Source: Pseudomonas sp. SORT22 (GTDB taxonomy: Bacteria > Pseudomonadota > Gammaproteobacteria > Pseudomonadales > Pseudomonadaceae). From it: a DNA stretch of 64,000 nucleotides. This document shows positions 18,812-26,289 of the stretch, piece after piece. Under the pieces are notes generated by a model. That model searched no databases, was not told the origin of the DNA, and saw only the letters and a list, made by a program, of their open reading frames with translations. The DNA lies in assembly GCF_018417635.1 (NCBI RefSeq), contig NZ_CP071007.1:1984501-2048500 (forward strand), in the 5' to 3' direction. The translations under genes and the position numbers were made by a program. The number at the start of each line of letters is the position of its first letter. Positions within the stretch are counted from its first letter, which is position 1.

Positions 18812-19507
18812 ATGAAAACGCTACTCGCACTGCGTCACCTGTATTTCGAGGATCTTGGCAACCTGGAGCCGGTGTTGGTCGAGCTCGGATATCATGTTCA
18901 GTATCTGGATGTCTGCACCACCGAGCTTACCGATATTGATCCGCAGCGAGCCGATCTGGTTGTTGTTCTGGGTGGACCCATCGGCGCCTATGAAGAGGCC
19001 AGTTATCCTTTTCTGGTGCAGGAACTTGAGTTAATCCGCTCACGGTTGAAATCCGGCAAGCCACTGTTGGGCATTTGCTTGGGAGCCCAGTTGATTGCTC
19101 GGGCTCTCGGGGCAGAGGTCTACCCAATGGCGAGTAAGGAAATCGGCTTCAACAAGGTCAGCCTGACCGCCGCTGGACAGGCATCGGCGCTGGCATCATT
19201 GGGTGATGTGCCGGTATTGCATTGGCACGGTGATCAGTTCGACATTCCACCGGGCGCCACGCGTTTGGCTGAAAGCGATTTGTGTACCAACCAGGCCTTT
19301 TCAGTGGGAAGCAACGTGCTGGCATTGCAGTTTCACCTGGAGGCCGATCCGGGGAGGATTGAGCAATGGCTAGTGGGGCATGCGGCTGAACTAGCAGCTC
19401 AAGGTATTCAGCCAGATGCCATGCGCCAGGAGGCGCTGAAAGTCAGCAGTCAACTTGAGCAGGTGTGCCAGTCGTTCATCCAGGGCTGGGTCAGGCAGCT
19501 TGTATGA
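18812..19507 (+). CDS. Class I glutamine amidotransferase-like protein
   Basis: This 231-residue free-standing GATase1 domain has the full triad: Cys in GICLGAQ (about residue 89), and His and Glu in QFHLEAD (about 173-176). It resembles the GMP-synthase-like amidotransferases that hydrolyse glutamine or gamma-glutamyl compounds. The ATG at 18812 has AGAAGG at good spacing; an upstream ATG at 18791 lacks one. It lies 43 bases after the reductase in the same direction, so it may provide ammonia or deglutamylate an intermediate for the AurF-like enzyme. That link is an inference. Confidence 0.82.
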   Translation: MKTLLALRHLYFEDLGNLEPVLVELGYHVQYLDVCTTELTDIDPQRADLVVVLGGPIGAYEEASYPFLVQELELIRSRLKSGKPLLGICLGAQLIARALGAEVYPMASKEIGFNKVSLTAAGQASALASLGDVPVLHWHGDQFDIPPGATRLAESDLCTNQAFSVGSNVLALQFHLEADPGRIEQWLVGHAAELAAQGIQPDAMRQEALKVSSQLEQVCQSFIQGWVRQLV

Positions 19508-19534
19508 TCAGTAAGGCTGGCGTGGGGGGCGCAG

Positions 19535-21448
19535 CTAGTCGGGTAGTCGAGCCGGGAACTCGGTTACCGGTGAGCCATCGGCGTTAAGTTGGAATATCCG
19601 CGTCGGCTGTCCTGCTTCGTTAAAAAACACCTGGCCAAGCCCCGCGCTGTTCCACAGCCGCTCGCCGGCCTTGCTGTGCGCGGGTGTGCGCGGCATCACC
19701 TGCATTTGCCGGCGCTTGGTAAACCAGTTGAGTGGTGAGCGTGGCGAGTACAGCCAGCGGTTGAGGCGGTCGAAGGTGTCCAGCAGGCGCTTGGGGAACT
19801 GGTTCTTGATGCCGCTGCTGGTGATCTGCCACAGGTGCGGGGCGCGCTGGCGGTGGCGGATCAGCACCTCATAGACGAACGAGTAGTGCACGTCACCAGA
19901 GAGAATCACGTAGTGCCCCGGTGTGCGCGAGTGGCGGAAGATGTTCAGGATCACTTGCGCCGCGCCGCGATGAGCCATCCAGTTTTCGGCATCGACCAAT
20001 AGCGGATAACCCAGCCAGCTGAATACCCGCTGCACGCTCTCGATCAACTTGACGCCGAAGATCGGCGCCGGCGAGACGATGATCGCCGAAGGATGGTCGA
20101 GCAGCGCCTGTTGCAGCTCGCTCAAGGCTTCCCAGTCGAGCAGGCCCGAGGGTTTGTTGAAGTTGCTTTCACTGCGCCAGCGCCGGGTGCGGGTATCGAG
20201 CACCAGCAGCGCCGGGCTGCTGGGCAGGACGAACTGCCAGCCCTGAAAGCGCAGTACTTCGTTGATCAGCGCATCCTGCAGCGGCGTGTCGAGGTAGTCA
20301 TCGGCGTCGGCACTGTGGCTGAAGGCCTGGCAATGCTCCAGTAGCCCGGTAAAGGCATCCGGGTTGTTACCCCAGCCCTGGCACAGCATATAGCCGAGCA
20401 GGGCGTTGCCGATGATGCGCTTGGAGAACGGGTGGCCGTAGGCGGTTTCTTCCCATTGCGCCGACAGGTTCCAGTCATCGGTGATGTCGTGGTCATCGAA
20501 AATCATCAGGCTCGGCAAATGCGCCAATACCCGCGCCACCCCGCCAAGGCCGCTGGCAAAGCCGTCGATCAGTTGCTGTTCCTGGCGGTAGCGGGCCTGG
20601 CGCTCGGCATTGAGGCCGGGTGGCATCTGCACGTCGATCAGGCCCCAGGGCAGCGGGGACCAGACCAGCAGGTACATGGCCATGACTTCGGCGAAGGTCA
20701 CCAGGTGGTTGTCGGCGTTGCTGCTGGTGAAGATCGGCTTGCGCGTGCCGCCGAAAAAGCGCTCGCGCAGGGTTTCGTTGCTCTCCAGTGCCGGCAGCAG
20801 GTCGGCGCGGTGGTAATAGCTGGCCGGGTGCTGGTAGAGCGCGGCGCTGTCATCGACTACCGCACCTTGCAGGTGCTCGCCAAACAGCCCCAGGCGCTCG
20901 ATCAGCGCATGTATGGCGCGCAGCATGGGCCCGGCGACATCGTCGGCATACACCTGGTCACCGCTCATCATCAGCAGGGCCGGGCGCTGCAATGGCGTGG
21001 GGTGTTCCAGCAACAGGCGGTCGGCGCACAACAGGCCGTCGGCCGCCGGGTGGTGGGGTTTGCGGCAGGAGCCGTGGAGCAGGTGCTCAAGGTGCGAGCG
21101 CAGGACGAAATTCGGCCGTTGCGCGCCCGGGTAGAGCAGGTGCGGGGCGTAGTCGGCGATGCTCTGGTTGTTGAAGATCAGGTCGTAGTCGATCTGCTCA
21201 TCACACGGCAGTGGGTGGTCGAGGTGGATGTCGAGCAGGTGGACAAAGGCCTGGCGGCCGATCGGCACAACCTTGCAGTGGATGTCGGCGCAAACGCCTG
21301 CGTAGCTCAGTTGCAGTTCAGCTTGCAGCGGCTCGCAGGCTACCAGCCAGAACACGATCCGCGTGGGTTCGAGGCGGCGCAGCAACGGGCCGGCCAGTAC
21401 CAAGGGCAAAGAAGATGCATCGGTTATCGACAACGGAGAAGGCGCCAC
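19535..21448 (-). CDS. PhoD-like metallophosphatase (alkaline phosphatase D family)
   Basis: The 637-residue protein has the metallophosphatase motifs of the PhoD family: MSGDQVYADD (about residue 160), MIFDDHDITDDWN (about 315) and LSGDVHYSF (about 525). There is no clear signal peptide, so it is likely cytoplasmic, unlike secreted PhoD. The substrate is unknown; phosphodiesters are the usual guess. It is convergent with the amidotransferase gene (27-base gap) and upstream of tal in the leftward direction. Confidence 0.83.
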   Translation of the reverse strand: MAPSPLSITDASSLPLVLAGPLLRRLEPTRIVFWLVACEPLQAELQLSYAGVCADIHCKVVPIGRQAFVHLLDIHLDHPLPCDEQIDYDLIFNNQSIADYAPHLLYPGAQRPNFVLRSHLEHLLHGSCRKPHHPAADGLLCADRLLLEHPTPLQRPALLMMSGDQVYADDVAGPMLRAIHALIERLGLFGEHLQGAVVDDSAALYQHPASYYHRADLLPALESNETLRERFFGGTRKPIFTSSNADNHLVTFAEVMAMYLLVWSPLPWGLIDVQMPPGLNAERQARYRQEQQLIDGFASGLGGVARVLAHLPSLMIFDDHDITDDWNLSAQWEETAYGHPFSKRIIGNALLGYMLCQGWGNNPDAFTGLLEHCQAFSHSADADDYLDTPLQDALINEVLRFQGWQFVLPSSPALLVLDTRTRRWRSESNFNKPSGLLDWEALSELQQALLDHPSAIIVSPAPIFGVKLIESVQRVFSWLGYPLLVDAENWMAHRGAAQVILNIFRHSRTPGHYVILSGDVHYSFVYEVLIRHRQRAPHLWQITSSGIKNQFPKRLLDTFDRLNRWLYSPRSPLNWFTKRRQMQVMPRTPAHSKAGERLWNSAGLGQVFFNEAGQPTRIFQLNADGSPVTEFPARLPD

Positions 21449-21498
21449 AAGATTGGGAGGTCAGGTTGATCCGGGATGCCTGCTATGCATGCAGTACC

Positions 21499-21523
21499 TG
21501 TGGGAGCTGGCTTGCCAGCGATT
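21499..21523. repeat. Single REP-type repeat
   Basis: TGTGGGAGCTGGCTTGCCAG followed by CGATT is a standard Pseudomonas REP sequence with an imperfect internal palindrome (GCTGGCTTGCCAGC). It lies in the gap between the PhoD-like gene and tal. Confidence 0.85.
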
Positions 21524-21586
21524 GCAGACGACGCGAACCGAGTGATGCTCCGCGCAATCTACCTCACTGGCAAACCCAGATTTGTA

Positions 21587-22513
21587 TCAGGCCTTTGCCG
21601 CCAACAACGCCTCAAGCTTCTCCTGATCCCGGGCAAACTGGCGAATCCCCTCAGCCAGCTTCTCGGTAGCCATGGCATCTTCGTTCGACGCCCAGCGGAA
21701 CTGGCTCTCCGTCAACTGCTGGCGCGCCTCGCCGGTTTTGCCAGGCTTGAGGATGCGCGGCAGCTCGCCCTGATCATCGCTCAACTGTTGCAACAGCTCG
21801 GGGCTGATGGTCAGGCGGTCACAACCCGCCAGCTGTTCAATCTGGCCGATATTGCGAAAGCTCGCGCCCATGACCACGGTCTTGTAGTCATTGGTCTTGT
21901 AGTAGTCATAAATGCGCGTCACCGACTGCACGCCCGGGTCTTCGGCGCCGGCATACTCCTTGCCGGTGGACTTCTTGTACCAGTCGTAGATGCGCCCCAC
22001 GAACGGCGAAATCAAGAACACGCCGGCGTCGGCGCAAGCCTGGGCCTGGGCGAAGGAGAACAGCAGGGTCAGGTTGGTCTGGATGCCTTCCTTTTCCAGA
22101 ACCTCGGCGGCGCGGATGCCTTCCCAGGTCGAGGCCAGTTTGATCAGCACCCGGTCACGGCCGATACCGGCCTGGTCGTACAGCGCGATCAACTGCCGGG
22201 CCTTGGCCAGCAGCGCCGGTTGGTCGAAGGACAGGCGGGCGTCGACCTCGGTGGAGATACGCCCCGGAATCACCTTGAGAATGCCGGCGCCAACCGCCAC
22301 GGCAAAGGCGTCACAGGCGAGGCCGACATCGCCCTTGCTGTGCGCGACCGATTGCTGGAGCAGCTCGGCATAGCCAGGCATGGCCGCGGCCTTGAGCAGC
22401 AGCGAAGGGTTGGTGGTGGCATCGACCGGTTTCAAGCGGCTGATGGCATCAATATCACCGGTGTCGGCAACCACAGTGGTGAACTGCTTGAGTTGTTCCA
22501 GCTTGGAAGTCAT
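21587..22513 (-). CDS. tal: Transaldolase
   Basis: Transaldolase moves a three-carbon unit between sedoheptulose-7-phosphate and glyceraldehyde-3-phosphate in the non-oxidative pentose phosphate pathway. The 308-residue protein is the classical TalB type: VDATTNPSL near the N-terminus, the Schiff-base lysine in [12 protein letters not shown] (about residue 130) and TNLTLLFS. The ATG at 22513 gives the standard N-terminus [10 protein letters not shown]; the frame extends upstream without a better start. Confidence 0.96.
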   Translation of the reverse strand: MTSKLEQLKQFTTVVADTGDIDAISRLKPVDATTNPSLLLKAAAMPGYAELLQQSVAHSKGDVGLACDAFAVAVGAGILKVIPGRISTEVDARLSFDQPALLAKARQLIALYDQAGIGRDRVLIKLASTWEGIRAAEVLEKEGIQTNLTLLFSFAQAQACADAGVFLISPFVGRIYDWYKKSTGKEYAGAEDPGVQSVTRIYDYYKTNDYKTVVMGASFRNIGQIEQLAGCDRLTISPELLQQLSDDQGELPRILKPGKTGEARQQLTESQFRWASNEDAMATEKLAEGIRQFARDQEKLEALLAAKA

Positions 22514-22638
22514 GGGCGTGCTCTGTCCTGTGCAATGGATCGACATTACCCGAGCGCTGCCAGCCGCTCAAGGGCTGGCTGGCAGGCGGGGCGAAGGGGA
22601 TAAGCCTTCGAGTGCCAAAGCGCGCACAGGTTCCGGGG

Positions 22639-23649
22639 TTAACGCCCCTGCAGCAGCTCGCCGGCCTGGTCGAGCAGGGCCAGTGGGTCCTTGCTCTTGT
22701 GGATATCCACCGACAGCAACTGGCGAAACTTGCGCGCCCCCGGGAAGCCTTGGCCAAGGCCGAGAATATGCCGGGTGATGTGATGCATGGCGCCGCCGCA
22801 GGCCAGGTGCGCAGCAATATAAGGGCGCAATTTGGCCAGCGCTTCGCTGCGGCTGATCACCGGCGCGCTGCTGCCGAACAACTGCTGGTCAACTTCGGCC
22901 AACAGATACGGATTGTGATAAGCCTCGCGCCCGAGCATCACCCCGTCGAAAACCTTCAAGTGCTCCTGGCATTCCGCCAGGGTTTTGATCCCGCCGTTGA
23001 GCACCAGCTCAAGGTCCGGGAAGTCGGCCTTCAACTGCGCGGCGACGTCATACCGCAGCGGCGGAATCTCACGGTTCTCCTTCGGCGACAAGCCTTCAAG
23101 AATCGCAATACGCGCATGCACGGTAAAACTGCGGCAACCGGCATCACGCACCTGACCGACGAAATCACACAGCTCGGCGTAGCTATCGCGGCCATTGATA
23201 CCGATGCGGTGCTTGACCGTCACCGGAATCTGCACCGCATCCTGCATCGCCTTCACGCAATCGCCGACCAGCGCCGGATGGCCCATCAGGCAGGCGCCGA
23301 TCATATTGTTCTGCACCCGATCGCTCGGGCAGCCGACGTTGAGGTTGACCTCGTCATAGCCTGCGGCCTCGGCCAGCTTGGCGCAGGCGGCCAGATCAGC
23401 CGGCACACTGCCGCCCAACTGCAGCGCCAGCGGATGCTCGGCCTCGCTATGACGCAGGAAACGCTCGGCATCACCGTGCAGCAAGGCGCCGGTGGTGACC
23501 ATTTCGGTGTAGAGCAGGGCGTTGCTGGACAGCAGGCGCAGGAAGAACCGGCAGTGGCGGTCAGTCCAATCCATCATAGGCGCAACGCTGAACCGGCGGG
23601 ACGGCTCATGGCGCGGGTTTACTGGGGTTGATGCGGATTCTAGGGGCAT
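22639..23649 (-). CDS. dusA: tRNA-dihydrouridine(20/20a) synthase DusA
   Basis: DusA reduces uridines in the tRNA D-loop using FMN and NADPH. The 336-residue protein begins with a variable tail, then RRFSVAPMMDWTDRHCR (FMN and tRNA-binding start), the catalytic Cys in LNVGCPSDRVQ and the HARIAILEGLSP block. The 5' part of dusA is a known insertion site for a family of integrases, and a phage integrase gene starts 104 bases upstream. The reading frame is intact, so the recombination re-created or preserved the coding start. Confidence 0.95.
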   Translation of the reverse strand: MPLESASTPVNPRHEPSRRFSVAPMMDWTDRHCRFFLRLLSSNALLYTEMVTTGALLHGDAERFLRHSEAEHPLALQLGGSVPADLAACAKLAEAAGYDEVNLNVGCPSDRVQNNMIGACLMGHPALVGDCVKAMQDAVQIPVTVKHRIGINGRDSYAELCDFVGQVRDAGCRSFTVHARIAILEGLSPKENREIPPLRYDVAAQLKADFPDLELVLNGGIKTLAECQEHLKVFDGVMLGREAYHNPYLLAEVDQQLFGSSAPVISRSEALAKLRPYIAAHLACGGAMHHITRHILGLGQGFPGARKFRQLLSVDIHKSKDPLALLDQAGELLQGR

Positions 23650-23662
23650 TTTCGGTTACGTA

Positions 23663-23746
23663 TTTTGTACCATTTTTGGACGTTTTAAGGCGTTTTTTGT
23701 ACCTCGGTGGTACGATGTACCACCGACAATCTCCTTTGTACCACCG
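23663..23746. promoter_or_regulatory. Repeated GTACC sites upstream of the integrase (putative arm-type binding sites)
   Basis: TTTGTACC occurs at about 23664, 23697 and 23736. The last two carry the longer word GTACCACCG on one strand or the other: a perfect palindrome CGGTGGTAC-GAT-GTACCACCG at 23705-23725 and a third copy at 23738-23746. The position between dusA and int suits integrase arm sites or an autoregulatory operator. Confidence 0.6.
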
Positions 23747-23752
23747 GAATCT

Positions 23753-24877
23753 ATGGCAACGATCAGAGCACGAAAAAAGGCCGACGGAACGGTCAGCTAC
23801 ACCGTCCAGATCCGTCTTAAAAACAAGGGTGTCCTAGTCTACCAAGAGTGCCAGACATTCGCCCGCAAGCAGGCTGCCCAGGCGTGGGCAAAGCGACGAG
23901 AGACAGAGCTAGCTGAACCTGGTGCGATCGAGCGAGCAAACCGCAAGGGGCACACCGTTCGGGAAATGATTGACCGCTACCTGGTCGAAGGCGCCAAGGT
24001 CCGGCCGCTTGGGAAAACCAAGAAGGCTACGTTGCTCGCCATTGCTGCGAGCCACTTCGGAGAGGTAGTGGACTCTGCTATCAACAGCCAGATCCTGGTT
24101 GATTACGCTTTGTGGCGCATGAGCCCTGAAGGTGGCGCTGTACAGCCGCAGACGGCTGGCAACGATCTCGCACACCTCGGATCGGTGCTATCGGTGGCTC
24201 GGCCTGCTTGGGGGTATGAGGTGGAACCTCACGCCATGAGTGATGCCCGTACCGTGTTGAAGAAGCTCGGGTACAACATGAAAAGCCGTGAGCGTGATCG
24301 TCGGCCGGCGATGGTTGAGCTGGACAGGCTGCTTGAGCACTTCTTCGAGATGCAGAAGCGTCGGCCATCGTCTATCAACATGCCAAAGGTGCTTGCCTTC
24401 GCCCTGTTCTCGACGCGTCGTCAGGAGGAGATCACGCGAATCCGCTGGGCTGATCTGGATGAAGAGCGGCAGGCAGTGAAGGTTCGGGACATGAAGAACC
24501 CGGGGCAGAAGATCGGTAACGATGTCTGGTGCCATTTGCCGGATGAGGCCTGGGCGATTGTCCACAGCATGCCTCGGGAGTGCGATGAGATATTCCCTTA
24601 CAACAGTGATTCAATCTCGGCCGCATGGACCAGGGCTTGCCAGTTCCTAGAGATCGAGGACCTGCACTTCCACGACTTGCGGCATGAGGGGGTCAGTCGC
24701 TTGTTTGAGATGGACTGGGATATTCCGCGAGTGGCGAGTGTTTCGGGTCATAGGGACTGGAACTCACTACGCCGTTATACGCATCTGCGGGGGCGGGGTG
24801 ATAATTACCGCGATTGGAAGTGGTTAGAGCAAATAAAGAAGGCGCCCGTAGAGTTGGGCGCCCGGATCAAGGCGTAA
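23753..24877 (+). CDS. int: Tyrosine-type phage integrase (dusA-associated)
   Basis: The 374-residue recombinase integrates and excises the prophage. Its N-terminus (ATIRARKKADGTVSYTVQIR) is the arm-binding fold; the C-terminal catalytic domain has the Arg in FSTRRQEEITRIRW (about 222), HDLRHEG (about 307), the SGHRDW His (about 332) and the nucleophile Tyr in RRYTHLR (about 341). The ATG at 23753 lies after the GTACC repeats; the frame is open from 23522 but the upstream part is dusA antisense. It is convergent with the PrtN-like gene, two bases apart. Confidence 0.93.
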   Translation: MATIRARKKADGTVSYTVQIRLKNKGVLVYQECQTFARKQAAQAWAKRRETELAEPGAIERANRKGHTVREMIDRYLVEGAKVRPLGKTKKATLLAIAASHFGEVVDSAINSQILVDYALWRMSPEGGAVQPQTAGNDLAHLGSVLSVARPAWGYEVEPHAMSDARTVLKKLGYNMKSRERDRRPAMVELDRLLEHFFEMQKRRPSSINMPKVLAFALFSTRRQEEITRIRWADLDEERQAVKVRDMKNPGQKIGNDVWCHLPDEAWAIVHSMPRECDEIFPYNSDSISAAWTRACQFLEIEDLHFHDLRHEGVSRLFEMDWDIPRVASVSGHRDWNSLRRYTHLRGRGDNYRDWKWLEQIKKAPVELGARIKA

Positions 24878-24878
24878 G

Positions 24879-25154
24879 TCAGCTGGCTTTCTTGTATCCG
24901 TTGAGCTGTGCGCATTCCTTTAATGCGGCTTCTCGTTGTTGGTCCAGATAGAGCGCCAAGTCGGCGATATGAATCCCTTTGGCGCTCTTCTGGCTGGACT
25001 CAAGTCGAGTGATGGGGATTTTGATCTGACCAGCCAAGACTTTACGCTCTAACATCTTTACAGTTAGGTGTGTGAAGTAATCGTTGCACACCTGCTCCAG
25101 AGGGATGACAGCAAGCCCGTTGTATTGCGCCATCAGTACGAAGGACGTATTCAT
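24879..25154 (-). CDS. PrtN-like pyocin/prophage activator
   Basis: The 91-residue protein resembles PrtN, the transcriptional activator of pyocin genes, along its length: MNTSFVLMAQYNGLAVIPLE, a VCNDYF/TVKML segment, then SQKSAKGIHIADLALYLDQQ. It is a small DNA-binding protein with a predicted helix-turn-helix. It is the last gene of the leftward early operon; its ATG overlaps the stop of the gene before it. The target may be the phage late genes, by analogy with pyocin control. Confidence 0.82.
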   Translation of the reverse strand: MNTSFVLMAQYNGLAVIPLEQVCNDYFTHLTVKMLERKVLAGQIKIPITRLESSQKSAKGIHIADLALYLDQQREAALKECAQLNGYKKAS

Positions 25155-25618
25155 AAATACCCCCTCTCTAAGGTGTCCTGTCGGTACGCTTCAATTAGTG
25201 CCTCACGAACATGCGTGTATTCGCCGGTCTCTGACTCGGTGTGTGGGAATCTTATTTCAGTTGTTTCGGGGTCGCTCCATATAGTGCCTCTCTGATCAAG
25301 CCATTCAATAAGTTGACTATCAGAAATACACTTATCCAGATGCATGCCAGGATGGATGTCGTGGTCGGGCGTGCCGCCCTCCGCTTTCGCCAAAGTGTGC
25401 TCGACCGTCACATCGGCGGTGGAGTGGCCAGCATGATCGTTGACGAGCTCGGGCTTACAGCCCTCGGCTTCTAGGCGGTGGCGCTCGATCTCTGTGATGA
25501 GTTCCAGAACAACCGCTGGCGGTACCGCCATGCCGTAGTCGTTCAGTACCAAACAGTCATACTGATCACGCTTGGCCGCCTCGGCTAGAGTCTTCAGTTT
25601 CAGGATGTCGACGCTCAT
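25151..25618 (-). CDS. Ead/Ea22-like early phage protein
   Basis: The 155-residue acidic protein starts DILKLKTLAEAAKRDQYD and continues with an LELITEIERHRLEAEG helix, which resembles the Ead/Ea22 family of lambdoid early proteins of unknown function. The ATG at 25618 overlaps the preceding stop (ATGA), so it is translationally coupled. The frame is open upstream to 25711, but this overlaps the preceding gene. Confidence 0.65.
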   Translation of the reverse strand: MSVDILKLKTLAEAAKRDQYDCLVLNDYGMAVPPAVVLELITEIERHRLEAEGCKPELVNDHAGHSTADVTVEHTLAKAEGGTPDHDIHPGMHLDKCISDSQLIEWLDQRGTIWSDPETTEIRFPHTESETGEYTHVREALIEAYRQDTLERGYL

Positions 25619-25803
25619 GCCTTGCTCTCCTGCTTGATGATGAACCCAGCCGCTTGGCGGGCCTTTGAGCATTTGTCGTGGCCGCCTGGGCGAGTACGAG
25701 ACTTGCCGCACACGTCGCAGATCGCCGACATCGCTGGGCGAAGCAGGGACTGCATGCCCCCGGGCGTTCTGGTCTCAGGTTGATAGCTGATAGTCGTATT
25801 CAC
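25615..25803 (-). CDS. Small zinc-ribbon-like phage protein
   Basis: A 62-residue product with CDVCGK and HDKCSK, spaced to form a small zinc-binding knuckle in the second half. No named family recognised. It overlaps both neighbours by four bases within the leftward operon. Confidence 0.6.
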   Translation of the reverse strand: MNTTISYQPETRTPGGMQSLLRPAMSAICDVCGKSRTRPGGHDKCSKARQAAGFIIKQESKA

Positions 25804-26003
25804 AGTGAATACCTCTCATGAGCGCGGCGGGCTGCAGGGCTCAGCACTAGAGCGGTGGCAGCGTCGGCATTGATAACAGTCGGTAACATGCCTTTAGAGG
25901 CGAGCGCACAGGGCACTACCTGGTATAGGGCAGTGAGTGCGGCAACCAGCCCCACTGTCAGTACCACGCTGATGAACTGCCAGATGCGTTCTGGTTTAGG
26001 CAT
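25800..26003 (-). CDS. Small single-pass membrane protein
   Basis: A 67-residue product starting MPKPERIWQF, followed by a hydrophobic stretch FISVVLTVGLVAALTALYQV (about residues 10-29) and a short polar tail. One membrane segment is likely. Function unknown. It overlaps the downstream gene by four bases and the upstream gene by eight. Confidence 0.5.
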   Translation of the reverse strand: MPKPERIWQFISVVLTVGLVAALTALYQVVPCALASKGMLPTVINADAATALVLSPAARRAHERYSL

Positions 26004-26289
26004 TGCGGCGGGCCTCGATCTGCATAAGGACCAGAGCGCGGGCATATGCAAACAGTTGGTCCGCTGATACGGGCTCTATGCGCTGCTCCCCGTTCTGCAG
26101 GGCTTCCAGGCGAGTGCGGTAAAGCCCGGCCGGGCCGAGCCACGCGACGGCGTTGTGTTCGGCGTCCGACACTGGACAGTCGTGGTTTTTGGGGCGGGGG
26201 CCTTGGTGGTCTCGACCACATTTTCTGCAGTGATGCAGGCCGCCGTCGTAACCTTCGGATGTGTACCAATTGTGGCTATGTGTGCTCAT
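25996..26289 (-). CDS. Hypothetical phage protein with N-terminal zinc-finger pattern
   Basis: A 97-residue product. The first 40 residues carry HHCRKCGRDH followed by NHDCPVS, a Cys/His pattern that could bind zinc. The rest is helical with EALQNGEQRIEPV. No known function. ATGA overlap with the methyltransferase gene upstream. Confidence 0.6.
   Translation of the reverse strand: MSTHSHNWYTSEGYDGGLHHCRKCGRDHQGPRPKNHDCPVSDAEHNAVAWLGPAGLYRTRLEALQNGEQRIEPVSADQLFAYARALVLMQIEARRNA

Noticed and set aside
20432..21469. Plus-strand frame opposite the PhoD-like gene
   Set aside because: The PhoD-like product has the metallophosphatase motifs; the other frame is a shadow.
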